Assembly (NCBI GenBank): GCA_963758025.1 | Contig: CAVWUA010000021.1 | Span: 1 to 64,000 of the forward strand | Source of the DNA: CAVWUA01 sp963758025 | GTDB lineage: Bacteria > Planctomycetota > Planctomycetia > Isosphaerales > Isosphaeraceae | DNA length: 64,000 nt | Direction: 5' to 3' | In this document: piece after piece, positions 1 to 10,729 of the stretch | Numbering within the stretch: the stretch's first letter is position 1 | Layout: every line of letters begins with the position of its first letter | The notes under the pieces: model-generated | What the model saw: the letters and a program-made list of their open reading frames with translations, nothing else | What the model was told of the DNA's origin: nothing | Database searches by the model: none | Position numbers and translations under genes: made by a program

Positions 1-2282
1 TCATCTTCATCTTCCTGCTGCACTTCCGCAGCGCGCTGGTGGCCATCTTCGTGCTCCCGACGGGCGTGCTGGCCAGCATCATCCTGATGAACGCGATCGG
101 CCTGAACGCCAACATCATGTCGCTCAGCGGTATCGCGCTGGCGATCGGCGTGATGGTCGACTCGGCCGTGATCATGATCGAGAACGCTCACAATCACCTG
201 GAGCGGGACGCGGGCGGCCGATCTCACGCGCAGATCATCATCGACGCCTCGAAGGAGGTCGGCCCGCAGCTCTTCTTCTCGCTGCTGGTGATCACCGTCA
301 GCTTCCTGCCGATCTTCAGCCTTGGCGGCCAGTCCGGCCGGCTCTTCCGGCCCCTGGCGTTCACCAAGACGTTCGCGATCGGGTCCGCCGCGATCCTGTC
401 GATCACGATCATCCCGGTGCTGATGGACTTCCTCATCCGGGGCCGCATCCCGAGCGAGGAACGCAACCCCGTCAGCAAGGTTCTCATGCGATTGTATCAG
501 CCGCTATTCTGGCTCAGCCTGCGCGGCCGCTTCGTGACCATCCTGGCCGCGGTGGCGCTCGTCGCGGTCACCTACTGGCCCTACTCGCAGCTCGGCAGCG
601 AGTTCATGCCCCCGCTGGAGGAGGGCGACCTGCTGTACATGCCGACGGCCGACCCCTCGATCTCGATCACCAAGGCCCGCGAGCTGCTCCAGCAGACCGA
701 CAAGCTCATTCGCACCTTCCCGGAGGTCCACCACGTCTTCGGCAAGGTCGGCCGGGCCGACACCCCGACCGACCCGGCCGGCCTGGGCATGATGGAGACC
801 ACGATCACCCTGCACCGCGACAAGGGCCGCTGGCGCAAGCGCCGCCTCGTGCGCTGGTTCTCGGGCTTGCCCGGCTGGATGAAGGCGCCCTGGACTACTT
901 CTGGCCGGAGGAGCGGACGATCACCGACGACGAGCTGATCTACGGCTGGAACGAGGCGGGCGGGCGGCCACGTGCCGGGGCTCGACGACGTCGTCCGGTT
1001 CCCGGGGTTGAGCAACGCCTGGACCATGCCGATCAAGACCCGCATCGACATGCTCTCCACCGGGATCAAGACGCCCGTGGGGATCAAGGTCGTCGGCAGC
1101 GACCTGGAGACCCTGTCGCGGCTGGCCGAGGAGATCTCCAGCCAGCTCCGCACCCTGCCCGAGACGGTGACCGTCTTCCCCGAGAAGACCGTCGGCGGAT
1201 ACTACGTCGATTTCCGGATCGATCGCGCCGAGGCGGCCCGCTACGGCATGAACGTGCAGGACGTGCAGGACATCGTCCTCTCGGCGTTGGGAGGAACGAA
1301 CGTCACGACGACCGTCGAGGGGCTGGAGCGCTACCCGGTCAACGTTCGCTACTCGAGGGAGCTGCGCGACGACCTGACCTCGCTTCGGCAGACGCTCATC
1401 GCGACGCTCAGCGGCGCCCACGTCCCGATCGAGCAGGTGGCCGAGATCGCGATCCACACCGGCCCGCCGGTGATCCGCAGCGAGCAGGCGAAGCCCAACG
1501 CCTGGATCTACATCGACGCCGCCACCAGCGACATCGGCGGCTACGTCAGCCGGGCCCGGCGGCTGATCGACGAGACGATCGTCAACCGCCCCGACTTCCC
1601 CGCCGGCTACAGCGTGACCTGGAGCGGCCAGTACGAGTACATGCAGGAGGCCAATCGGCGGCTCGCGGTCGTCGTGCCGATCACGCTGGTCGTGATCGTC
1701 TTCCTGCTCTACATGAGCACCAGCAGCATCTTCCGCACGGTCGTGATCCTCCTGGCCGTGCCGTTCAGCCTGGTCGGGGCGATCTGGTTCCTCTACCTGC
1801 TGGGCTACCACCTGAGCCTGGCGGTATGGGTGGGGCTGATCGCCCTGGCGGGACTCGACGCCGAGACGGGGGCCGTGATGCTCCTGTACCTGGACCTCTC
1901 CTACCACAAGTTCGAACGCGAGGGTCGGATGCGCGACCTGGGCGACCTGGAGTTGGCCATCCACGACGGCGCCGTGAAGCGCATCCGACCCAAGACGATG
2001 ACCGTGATGGCCGCATTGTTCGGCCTGGTGCCGATCATGATCGGCACCGAGACGGGTTCCGACACGATGAAGCGGATGGCCGCCCCGATGATCGGCGGGC
2101 TGGTCACGAGCTTCATCATGGAGCTGCTGATCTATCCGGTCATCTTCTACTACTCCAAACGCTGGGAGGTCTCGCGTCGGTCGCGGGCGGAGTCGGGGCC
2201 GGACGCGTCCCCGAGTGACGCGGCGGGCGAACTCGCGGCCGAGCCTGCCGAAGGTGACGGACGATCCGGCGTCGAGGAATGA
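1..2282 (+). CDS. CusA/CzcA-like heavy-metal RND efflux permease (5' partial, two frame slips)
   Basis: Inner-membrane proton-driven pump of the HME-RND class, which exports metal ions with periplasmic adaptor and outer-membrane partners. The open frame enters from the left edge. It shows the RND TM4-like motif GVMVDSAVIMIEN and the HME signatures EEGDLLYMPT, RIDMLSTGI.TPVGIKV and the late GLDAETGAVMLLYLDLSY stretch. The frame is lost near 885-890 and regained near 955-972; between them the alternative frame reads LDYFWPEERTITDDELIYGWN, as expected for the family, so this is one gene with two small indels. No adaptor gene is visible because the window starts inside the gene. Family assignment is firm; the metal is not determinable. 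Confidence 0.9.
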
Positions 2283-2313
2283 GCGATCCACCTTGAACTT
2301 GCAGGAGGTCTCC

Positions 2314-3568
2314 ATGTTGCCCCGCGTCGCCGTCGGCCGCCATTGCTGTGCCCGGTCCACCAACATCGAGAATTACCGGCCGATCGTGGGCGATGCGCTG
2401 ATCGAGGAGGTCCGATCGCTGGGCCGCGCCCTGGAGGGCCTGCGCGTCTGCCACGTCAACGCCACGGCCGGCGGCGGCGGGGTCGCGGAGCTGCTGAGCC
2501 GGCAGATCCCCATCTACCGCGCTCTGGGGCTCCGGGCCGACTGGCGCCTCATCTACGGCGACTCGGAGTTCTTCGCCGTAACCAAGGGCTTTCACAACGC
2601 GCTGCAGGGGGCCGAACTCCCTGACCCCCGCACTAACCGACGAGTACCTCGACCACAACCGCAGGAGTGCGGCTCTGCTCGACGACGATTACGACCTCTA
2701 CATGATCCACGACCCCCAGCCGGCGGCCCTGCGCCACTTTGCCGGGCCGGGTTCCAGCAAGTGGATCTGGCGCTGCCACATCGACAGCTCCGAACCCGAT
2801 CCGGGGGTCTGGGCGTTCCTCCGCCCCTTCATCGAGGCCCACGACGCGGCCGTCTTCACAATGGAAACGTTCCGGCCCCCCGACCTGGCGATGGGCCGCG
2901 TCGCCTTCATCCCCCCGGCGATCGATCCGTTCGCCACCAAGAACATGGAACTGCCCCGGGACCTCTGTCGCCGGGTGATGGCCGACTCCGGCGTCAATCT
3001 CCGCGAGCCAGTGCTGCTCCAGGTCGCCCGCTTCGACCCCTGGAAAGATCCCCTGGGCGTCATCCGGGCCTACCGCCTGGTGAAGGAGCAGCGGCCTGGC
3101 GTCCAGCTTGTGCTCGTCGGCGCCATGGCCGGAGACGACCCGGAAGCCTGGTCGATTCTGGAATCGATCAACGCCGAGGTGGAGCGGGACCCCGACCTCT
3201 ACGTCTTCTCTAACCTGACCGGGGTGGGCAACATGGAGGTCAACGCCTTCCAGCGTGGGGCCGACGTGATCCTCCAAAAGTCGCTGCGCGAGGGGTTCGG
3301 CCTGGTGGTCTCCGAGGCCCTCTGGAAGGAGCAACCGATCGTCGCCGGGGCCGTCGGCGGCATCCCCATGCAGTTCCCCCGCGGCTACGAGGCGAACCTG
3401 GTGGACGGCGTGGAGCAATGCGCCGAGCGGACTTTGTTCCTGCTCGATCATCCGGAGGCGGCGGCCGCGCTCGGCCGGGACGGGAAGGCGCGTGTCCGTC
3501 AGGAATTCCTCCTGCCCCGGCTGATCCGGGACGAGTTCGCCTGTGGCGCGATCTCGTCATCGGCATGA
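2314..3568 (+). CDS. TreT-like trehalose synthase / GT4 glycosyltransferase (frameshifted)
   Basis: Retaining GT4 enzyme resembling archaeal/bacterial TreT, which joins NDP-glucose and glucose to make trehalose. ATG 2314 is chosen because AGGAGG lies at 2303-2308. The N-terminal part reads NIENYRPIVGDALIEEV then CHVNATAGGGGVAELL, the TreT hallmark. A one-base slip at about 2620 moves the frame, after which LTDEYLDHNRRSAALLDDDYDLYMIHDPQP continues, then the donor-site region VARFDPWKDPLGVI and SLREGFGLVVSEA. A further slip is likely near 3535, since the alternative frame gives the more family-like ending DEFRLWRDLV. galT follows closely, suggesting sugar-phosphate metabolism in one transcription unit. 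Confidence 0.82.
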
Positions 3569-3645
3569 TCCCTGGTTGCCGCGGATCTCGATCGCCGTCG
3601 ATCGATCGGGCCACCCGGCGTCCCCCAACCGAACGGAGCCGTACG

Positions 3646-4681
3646 ATGCCTTCGTTACGCCATGACGTCACGACGAACGACTGGGTGATCTTCGCGCCCG
3701 ATCGTGGCCATCGGCCGCACGAGATCGGTCCGACGACGCCCACCCGGGGCGACGCCCCCTCATCCGCCCCACCAACCGACTGCCCGTTCTGTCCGGGGAA
3801 CGAGGATCGGACCGGCCCCGAGCTGTATGCGCTCCGGGGCGGGACGGAGCCGGATACCCCTGGCTGGAAGGTACGGGTCGTCGCGAACAGGTATCCGGCC
3901 CTGCGGATCGACGCGGAGGATCGCCGCTGGGACGAGGGGGCGATCTTCCATGAGATGGGGGGATGCGGGGCCCATGAGGTCGTCATCGAGTCCCCCGAAC
4001 ATGATGCGTTCCTGGGCCACCAGCCCGTCGAGCAGGTCGAGTTTGTCCTCCGGACGATCCAGCTCCGCTTCAACGTGCATCTGCGTGACCCCCGCTTCCA
4101 GGTCTTCATCCCGTTCAAGAATTACGGCGAGCGGGCGGGGACCTCGCTGCGGCATCCGCACTGGCAGCTGATCGCCCTCCCGGTGGTGCCCCGCTTGCTG
4201 CGGTCGAAGCACGCCGTGGCCACCGACTACTTCGACTTCACCGGCCGCTGCTTGTATTGCGTGATGCTCGCCGAGGAGTTACGGGCCGCGGATCGCGTCA
4301 TCGCCGAGAACGAGGGCTTCGCCGCGATCGCGCCCTATGCGTCGCATCGTCCCTACGAGGTCTGGATCATGCCCAAGGCCCACGAGTCCTCGTTCGGCCG
4401 TGCCGACCCCGCGGTTCCGCGACCTCGCCGGGTTACTGCGGACCGTGCTGTTGCGGCTGCATGACGAACTCGACAATCCCGACTTCAACCTGACGATCAA
4501 CAGCGCCCCCCGCGGCGACGAGGATAAGGCGTACTTCCTCTGGCACATCGAGATATTGCCCCGGCTGGCCCGGCCGGCCGGCTTCGAGCTGGGCACCGGC
4601 ATGGCCATTAACGCGGTACTGCCGGAGGAGGTCGCTCGCCGCTTGCGAGCCCACGAGACTAGAGCGTGTTATGAACTGTGA
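3646..4681 (+). CDS. galT: Galactose-1-phosphate uridylyltransferase (frameshifted near 3' end)
   Basis: HIT-superfamily nucleotidylyltransferase that transfers a nucleotidyl group to sugar 1-phosphates in the Leloir pathway. The start MPSLRHDVTTNDWVIFAP is typical. A zinc-ligand pair CPFC lies at about residue 46 and the catalytic HPHWQ motif at about residue 173. The frame slips at about 4398-4412; the C-terminal part FNLTINSAPRGDEDKAYFLWHIEILPR then follows, with its conserved HIE. The last residues (HETRACYEL) coincide with a sequence resembling an IS end (4662-4680), so the natural C-terminus may have been altered. ADP-glucose phosphorylase is an alternative substrate assignment. Confidence 0.85.
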
Positions 4682-5580
4682 GGCTGGAAACCAAGGGATT
4701 TCATGGGCTTATGAGGTCCCTGGAGGGCCGTTCTCCGGCCCGGCGATGCCGTAAATCCCTAGAAACAAGGGGTTACTGACCGTCGCGCAAAGGAGGTCAA
4801 GTTTTCGCTAGATGGCAGCATGGCAACCAGCGGCTCTGCTCCGGATGATTGGCGTGAATGGCGGAGATTGCAGTCACTGCGATTGAAGTGTCAAGGCTGG
4901 CATCAACGCGACATCGCTGAGCAAAATCTGTCGAAACCTGGACTGGTCGCCCATAAGGGGTATCAGGCTGCCGCCGGCCTCGGATAACGGAACTCGGGGT
5001 CCCCGCCCGAGGGCTCAAGGCGATGCAGCATCAACTGGATCATCGCCAGCTTGAGGAATGACTCCGATGACAGGACGGTCTTCTCCCGGTCCTGGCTCAG
5101 CCGCCGGCACCGACCCAGCCACGCGAACGTCCGCTCCACCGTCCAGCGGATCGGCAGCCTCACCCAACCCCGCTTGCCCTCGGGGCGCCGGACGATCTCC
5201 AGGCCCCATCCCGCGTGTTCGACTCGACCCACTCGTAGAGAGCAAAGTTGTGGTACTTCTTGTCGGCGTACATCCGCCTCACCTTGCCCATCGGCTGGCC
5301 CTCCAGCCGGGCGAACAGTTCCGGGGCCGCCGCCGCGTCGTCGACCGAGGCGGCGGTGACCAGCACGGCCAGGAGCAACCCCATGCTGTCCACAACGATA
5401 TGGCGTTTGCGGCCGTTGACGTTCTTGGGGTTGTCGCGGCCCCGCTGCTCGCCGCCGGAGGTCGTGTCGACCGACTGGCTGTCGACGCTGGCGGTGAGTG
5501 CGGGGGATGGTGCGGTTTCTCCTCCGCCCGGACCTTCTTGCGGAGCATGTCACGGATCGTGTCGAGGGTCCCGTCGGACC

Positions 5581-6877
5581 CAGGGCCAGCGCGAACTGTA
5601 GGTAGGTTTGGCAATCTGAGGCGTTCGCTCCTCGGCATGATTTCTTTGTACCATCCTCGGTGTGGCATTCGTCTCCGGCGGCACACCGAGGGGGGAGCGA
5701 TGGCGGACATCCAGCGGATCGGTTTGGACGAGGTCGTCCGGCATTTCGAGGACGCTGGAGGACCCCCGTTCCACCGTCAATCGCCAGCACCCTCTGGTCA
5801 GCGTCGTCGTCATCGCCCTGATGGCCGTGCTGGCCGGTGCCGACGGGCCGACCGCCATCGCCAGGTGGGCCGCCTTGAAGGAGGAGTTCCTCTCGGGGCA
5901 CCTGGACTTGCCCAACGGCATCCCCCGCAAGGACGTCTTTCGACGCGTCCTGATGGCCTTGAAGCCCGACGCGTTTCAAGCCTGCTTCGCCAACTGGCTG
6001 CAGTCGCTGCGGGCCTCGGCGGCGGCGGCGACCGGCGTGGAGCGACCGGTCTGCCGGTCGACGGCAAGACGGCGCGGCGGAGCCATGACCGCAAGAACGG
6101 GCCTGGGCGCCTTGCATTCGGTGAGCGTCTGGGCCAGCGAGTTCGGCCTGTCGCTGGGGCAGGTGGCCTGCGCGGAGAAGTCGAACGAGATCACGGCCAT
6201 CCCCGAGTTGCTGCGGCTGGTGGACATCAAGGGGGCGATCATCACGATCGACGCCATGGGGACCCAGAAGGCGATCGCCGAGCAGATCATCGAGGGCGAG
6301 GCGGATTATGTCCTGGCGTTGAAGGGGAACCAGGAGACGTTGCATCAGGCGGTCATCGACCACATCCACGAGCAGTGGGAGGACGACTTCGCGCGGGTGG
6401 ACGCCCGTCGGCATCAGACCAGGGAGACGGGACACGGGCGTCAGGAGACGCGGACCTACATCCAGATGCCGGCGCCCGAGGGCCTGCCGGGGCTGGAGCC
6501 GTGGAAGGGCCTGAAGTCGATCGGTGTGGTGGTGTCGGAGTGCGTTCGCGACGGGAAGGAGACGGTCGAGGTCCGCTATTACATCAGCAGCCTGGGGGTG
6601 GGCGTGAAGCGGTTCGCCCAAGCCGTCCGTAGCCATTGGAGCATCGAGAACAGCTGCCACTGGAGTCTGGACGTGACCTATCGCGAGGATGAGTCGCGGA
6701 TCCGGGAGGAAGCACCTGCGCGAGAACTTCGCGTGGCTCAATCGCTTCACGCTGTCGCTGCTGAAGCAACATCCCGGCCGCGACAGCGTCGCCATGAAAC
6801 GCCGCAGTTGCGGTTGGAGCGACGACTTCCTGCTGGAAGTCCTTACCGGAGCAACATTTTAGTGGGCGCTGGCCCTG
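5581..6877 (+). mobile_element. ISAs1-family insertion sequence, 1297 bp
   Basis: Bounded by perfect 12-bp inverted repeats CAGGGCCAGCGC (5581-5592) and GCGCTGGCCCTG (6866-6877), with a 10-bp target duplication CCGTCGGACC at 5571-5580 and 6878-6887. Removing it restores the IS5 transposase sequence TCGGACCGCC. The innermost element of this nest. Confidence 0.93.
5700..6862 (+). pseudogene. ISAs1-family transposase, several frame slips
   Basis: DDE transposase of the ISAs1 family. ATG 5700 gives MADIQRIGLDEVVRHFE, then a slip near 5755 leads to LEDPRSTVNRQHPLVSVVVIA. Slips near 6050 and 6105 bracket LPVDGKTARRSHDRKNG, which carries the first catalytic Asp; TIDAMGTQK and HWSIENSCHWSLDVTY carry the others. 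A last slip near 6705 gives the expected ending NFAWLNRFTLSLLKQHPGR and the stop TAG at 6860-6862. It is non-functional as read, though each defect is a single indel. Confidence 0.85.
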
Positions 6878-8085
6878 CCGTCGGACCGCCACTGGTCGTA
6901 GTCGCGCCAGACGGTGCTCTTGGGTGGCAAGTCGCCGGGGAGGTATCGCCACTGGCATCCGGTACGGAGGATGTAGAAGACGGCGTCGAGGACGTCGCGC
7001 ATGTCGGTTTCGCGGGGCCGCCCGCCGCCTGGCTCGGGCGGGAGGTGCGGCTCGATCAAGATCCACTGGGCATCGGTGACATCGCTGGGATAGTGGTGCG
7101 TTCTCATACCAATTCTACGATGCTCAGTCCCAATTGTTCCCCTTCTGTGACAGTCTCTGAGGCACTCGATGTGTCTGAGGAGACCGTAAGCCGCTGGCTC
7201 GCCCGCGCTCGCCAAGGTGAACCCGAGGCGCTCCACGCCCATCGCTCCCCGGGTCCCCCCTCGAAACTGTCGCCGGTCCAACTCCGCCTGATCCCTGAGT
7301 TCCTGTGGCATGGGCCGGAGGCTTACGGGTTCCGAGGCGAGGTCTGGACGTGTGCCCGTGTCGCCAAGGTGATCGAAGAGGAATTCGGGATCACCTACCA
7401 CGAGCATCACGTCGCCCGCCTGCTCAAGCGACTCCACTGGACGCCGCAGGCACCGATCCGGCGGGCTCTCCAGCGAGACGAGCAGGCCATCGCGCGGTGG
7501 CGAGGCGAGGTCTGGCCGGAGTTGCGGGACCGGGCATGACGCGAGCGCCGGGTGCTGGTCTTCGGGGACGAATCGAGGTTCTACCTCCTGCCCGGGCGCG
7601 GTGAAGACCTATGCCCCCGAGGGGCGGACGCCGATCCTCCGCGAGGAGCTGACGCGCGACCACCTATCCGTCATGGGAGGCATGACCCCGCAGGGCAAGC
7701 TCTACACCCTGGTGCGGCAGGAGTCGCTGAATGGGTGGCACAGTATCGAGTGCCTCGTTCACCTGGGTCGCGTGGCCGGGACACGGCTGCTGGTGATCTG
7801 GGATGGCTCACCGATCCACCGCCGAACGGAGGTCCGAGATTTCGTCTCCGATACGCGCGGCAAGGTGTGGTTGGAGGCCCTGCCTGGGTATGCCCCCGAT
7901 CTGAACCCGTGGGACGAAGGGGGGTGGCAGCATCTGAAGCACGTGGAGATGCGCAACTTCTGGTGTGCCGGGACCTCGAAGAGTTGCACCAGGAGTTCCA
8001 CCTCGCGGTCGATCGCACTCGACAGAAGCCTCAGTTGGTTCAAGCCTTCTTCGCCCAGGCCGGATTGAAGATCCAACAACATTAA

Positions 8086-9693
8086 CCTGGATATTTCATC
8101 TGTCCGTCTTTACGGAAAGAATCAGCGATCACCTTCGGGTACTCGGCTTTCGAACTCGTTTCCCATGACCAAAGGCGCATCTTCCCCCTGACCCCCAGGA
8201 AGGAATCGGTCGCCACCGGCCTATCAGACGGCTCAACCCGAGCCTGCCGTAGCATCCAACGGATGGCTTGTCGTGCTCTCGTAGACCGCCTGGAAGAGTG
8301 CACGGTACGGGTAACTGCTCGCCAGGTGGAACGTCACCCGACGTGCGCTGACCAGCACGCGAGCCGCCACTTTCAGCAGCGTCAGGCGGATCGTGCCGAC
8401 CTGGGCACGAGCCATCGACGTCCCGCGAAGCGCCGTGCGTCGCAACGTCTGCACGAGCACGTACGCCGCCGAGCTCAGCAGCAACCGGAACTGGTTGGCC
8501 ACGAATCGGTGGCAGCTCGTCCGGTCGGCGAACAGGCCCAGTTGCTGCTCCTTGATCCGGTTCTCCATCTCGCCGCGTTGGCAATACACATCCTCATATA
8601 ACTCCTGAGGATCGCCCGGCACGTTCACCACGAGAAACCGAGGGTTGGCACCCTTGGCGGTGTGCTCGGCCTTGACGATCACCCGACGGCGACGGTCCCA
8701 GGTCTTCGCCGCGTAGGAGAACGAATCGAACAGCCGTTGCGGCTCTCCGGTACGCTGGAATTGACGCTCGGCCCGCGTGATCTGGTCGCACGCCAACTCC
8801 CGGAGCACGGAGTTCTGCGAGAGCCCCAGGATGTAGCCGATGCCTTGCGAATCGCACCAGCGCATCAGATGCCAGCGGCAGAAGCCGCCGTCGCCCCGGA
8901 TCGTGATCTTCACCTCCGGCCACGCCGCCCGGAGCTTGCCGACGAGCAGCTTCAGCAACGCCCGGGTGTGCTTGGAGGCGTCGATCTTGCTGGGGCGGAG
9001 ATAGGCGGCCAGCAGCTCGTCGCCGCAGAAGACATATAAGGGCAGGAAGCAGTAGTGATCATAGTATCCGTGGAAGAATCGCCCCTCCTGCTTGCCGTGC
9101 GTGGGGTCGTCGGTGGCGTCGAAGTCGAGGACCAGCGACTCGGGAGGCTCCGGATGGGAGGCGATGAATTGATCGACGAGGACCTCGCTGATGCGGATCA
9201 GCGTCTTGCGGTCGACGCGGTTCTCGAGCCGGCAGAGCGTCGGCGGCGAGGCCAGGGGTGCATCCTGGTCGGGCAATTTCCCGGTGGCCAGTTGCAGGGC
9301 CGGGTCGTTGCGCAGGGTCTGGTGGTCGTTGAGGTCCTCGTACCCCAGGGCGATGGCCAGGATCCTCTGAGCGAGCATGGCGTGCTGCTCGTGGGTGATC
9401 CGCTCCGGCTGTCTGGGGTCGGGGATGGCGGCGTTGAGGGCGTCGAAGAGCCCGGTGCGTTGCGCGATTTCGCGGAGCAGCAAGACGCCGGCATCGGTGG
9501 TGAGCCGTCCTCCCTGAAAGTCAGCGACAACCTGCTTGCCCTGGATGCTGGAAAAGGCGAGAGATTTTGGGTTACAGTCTGTCACGCGACGGCCTTTCCT
9601 TTTGGGGAATGGGTTGTTGTGCTAACCCTTATTTTACAAGAGGTTAGGCCGTCGCTCAAATCTTATGTTCATGTTTCCTATGAAATATCCGGG
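8086..9693 (-). mobile_element. IS1380-family element A, copy 1, 1608 bp
   Basis: The ends are CCTGGATATTTCAT (8086) and, inward from the right, CCCGGATATTTCAT (9693). Target duplication TTAA is at 8082-8085 and 9694-9697. The left TTAA contains the TAA stop codon of the IS630 transposase, so the insertion leaves that reading frame terminated as before. Nearly identical to the copy at 15815-17424 in opposite orientation. Confidence 0.93.
8233..9585 (-). CDS. IS1380-family transposase A (intact, 450 aa)
   Basis: DDE transposase for element A. The start MTDCNPKSLAFSSIQGKQVV is a GTG codon. Catalytic blocks are SLVLDFDATDDPTHGKQEG with the first Asp, TIRGDGGFCRWHLMRW with the second, and MENRIKEQQLGLFADRTSC with the Glu. 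Full length for the family, with no internal stop, so this copy could supply active transposase to copy 2. Confidence 0.92.
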   Translation of the reverse strand: MTDCNPKSLAFSSIQGKQVVADFQGGRLTTDAGVLLLREIAQRTGLFDALNAAIPDPRQPERITHEQHAMLAQRILAIALGYEDLNDHQTLRNDPALQLATGKLPDQDAPLASPPTLCRLENRVDRKTLIRISEVLVDQFIASHPEPPESLVLDFDATDDPTHGKQEGRFFHGYYDHYCFLPLYVFCGDELLAAYLRPSKIDASKHTRALLKLLVGKLRAAWPEVKITIRGDGGFCRWHLMRWCDSQGIGYILGLSQNSVLRELACDQITRAERQFQRTGEPQRLFDSFSYAAKTWDRRRRVIVKAEHTAKGANPRFLVVNVPGDPQELYEDVYCQRGEMENRIKEQQLGLFADRTSCHRFVANQFRLLLSSAAYVLVQTLRRTALRGTSMARAQVGTIRLTLLKVAARVLVSARRVTFHLASSYPYRALFQAVYESTTSHPLDATAGSG

Positions 9694-9719
9694 TTAACCC
9701 TATTTTTGCAGCGGTCAGA

Positions 9720-10222
9720 AATACTCCCGGGATCCGTATCAGTCATATACTCCCACCGTACCGCCCTGTTGTAGCAGGTGATGAATCCTCGTATGCCTTT
9801 GAATGAAGGTGTAAATCGTCCTCTTCCCATAGATCTTACGAAGATCTCAGGGAGTGCAAGATGTATGTGAACCTGTGCATTGGCCCAGGAAGGCTCAAAA
9901 CCGTATCGCGGCCGGATGTTCCGGTGCCGACACTTCACGGCACAGCGGAAAGGAACAAGATGATAACTGCCAAGGCTGTGGACGCGTTCCCACCTCTTGA
10001 ATCATGATGCGTAAGCTGTTGCGGATGATGTTGCGTTCTCTGTTGCGAAACCTGTTCGCAAGGCAACATCCAGTCCGGCGATTCCCTCCTCCTCGCGCTC
10101 TTCCCACCAGGGCTCGCTGCGCGTCCCGCGGGCCAGCTCGACCGGGGGGGGCGGAATGGGTCGCCTCTCAGAGGCCCCCGTGCCGCCCAGGAGAACGAAT
10201 CGCGGCGTGCACGGGGAGGTCA
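9720..10222. other. Gene-poor interval right of the insertion nest
   Basis: No reading frame here has recognisable family features. It contains a moderately AT-rich stretch after the IS630 end and no clear promoter or terminator. Probably remnant chromosomal sequence next to the IS nest. Confidence 0.4.
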
Positions 10223-10453
10223 TCACGGACCAACGCCGGGAGGGAGGGCCGCCATCTGCCGGAACGTCAGGGACGTCTGGCGGCCCCCTTCGAACCAGGC
10301 GCCGGTGAGCCGATCGCTCTCCGGCAGGTAGGAGCCCACGAACCGGGCACCGCTCTCGGGGATCAGAAATGACACGCGATCCGGCTCGACGGTGAGATCC
10401 CTGTTAAGTTTGTCGGTAACTGGCATGATTCCTTCGAAGCTATTTGGCGCCAT
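10223..10453 (-). pseudogene. C-terminal remnant of an exported hydrolase-type protein
   Basis: A 76-codon frame ends VSFLIPESGARFVGSYLPESDRLTGAWFEGG.QTSLTFR. This resembles the lipocalin-like N-terminal module of secreted alpha/beta hydrolases (GTWSQGG..LPLTL), but the rest of such a protein is missing. It may be a fragment left beside the insertion nest. Similarity is from memory of the family pattern only. Confidence 0.3.
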
Positions 10454-10729
10454 GTTGTCGAGGCGTGGATTGGCATGAGCCCAGGGGATGGACAGCCTCG
10501 CATGATCAGCCCAGTCCTGTATCCGTCTTCCTCGGACCTGAGGGCAGGGGCCGGCAGACGGCGGATTATCAGAGACGAGGTCTCGCCCGGATCTCTGCCC
10601 GCTTGATCTCGGGATCGGGCGCCGGGCGTCGTTCCTGCGTATAATGGCAGGGGACCAGAACGTCTCGGTGCGAGTCGGCGCCGAGGAGGAGCATCGTAAC
10701 TCGTTCCCCCAACCTCTAGGCCAGCATCC

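Larger units (their letters stand above)
4963..7107 (-). pseudogene. IS5-family transposase, disrupted by ISAs1 and a frameshift
   Basis: DDE transposase nearly identical to the intact 277-residue copy at 20320-21153. It starts MRTHHYPSDVTDAQW at 7107, is interrupted after codons for WRSDG at 6877, and resumes at 5580. A further slip near 5210 separates WVES from GWGLEIVRRP. The C-terminus FRYPRPAAA ends at 4963. The relic proves where the ISAs1 landed. Confidence 0.85.
4921..7157 (-). mobile_element. IS5-family (IS427-like) element, copy 1, itself split by ISAs1
   Basis: Inserted in the IS630 transposase with a TGA target duplication (4918-4920 and 7158-7160). The right end reads inward GAGACTGTCACAGAAGGGG, matching the ends of the second IS5 copy at 20299-21204. 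The left end has extra bases before CCCATAAGGGG. Without the ISAs1 and its duplicated target the element is about 930 bp, against 906 bp for copy 2. Confidence 0.85.
4820..8085 (+). pseudogene. IS630-family transposase, interrupted and frameshifted
   Basis: DDE transposase of the IS630/Tc1-mariner superfamily. The N-terminal HTH (DDWREWRRLQSLRLK...HQRDIAE) is at 4820-4920; excising the IS5 and one TGA duplicate joins ATC GCT GAG GCA CTC, giving DIAEALDVSEETVSRWLARA across the gap. The catalytic part shows VFGDESRFYLLP, LLVIWDGSPIHR and LPGYAPDLNPWDEGGW. Beyond the insertion there are an in-frame TGA at about 7537 and frame changes near 7595 and 7965. It is inactive as read. Confidence 0.85.
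4775..9719 (+). mobile_element. IS630-family element, relic split by nested insertions
   Basis: Outermost element of a nest. Imperfect terminal repeats are CTGACCGTCGCGCAAA on the left (4776) and, read inward from the right, CTGACCGCTGCAAAAA (ending near 9718). Its transposase gene begins at 4820, is cut at 4920 by an IS5 element, resumes at 7161 and ends at the TAA at 8083-8085, where an IS1380 element sits. Exact outer ends are uncertain because the flanking TA is not symmetrical. Confidence 0.7.

Noticed and set aside
921..2366. 481-codon minus-strand frame opposite the RND pump
   Set aside because: His/Asp/Arg-rich antisense shadow of a clear RND transporter reading.
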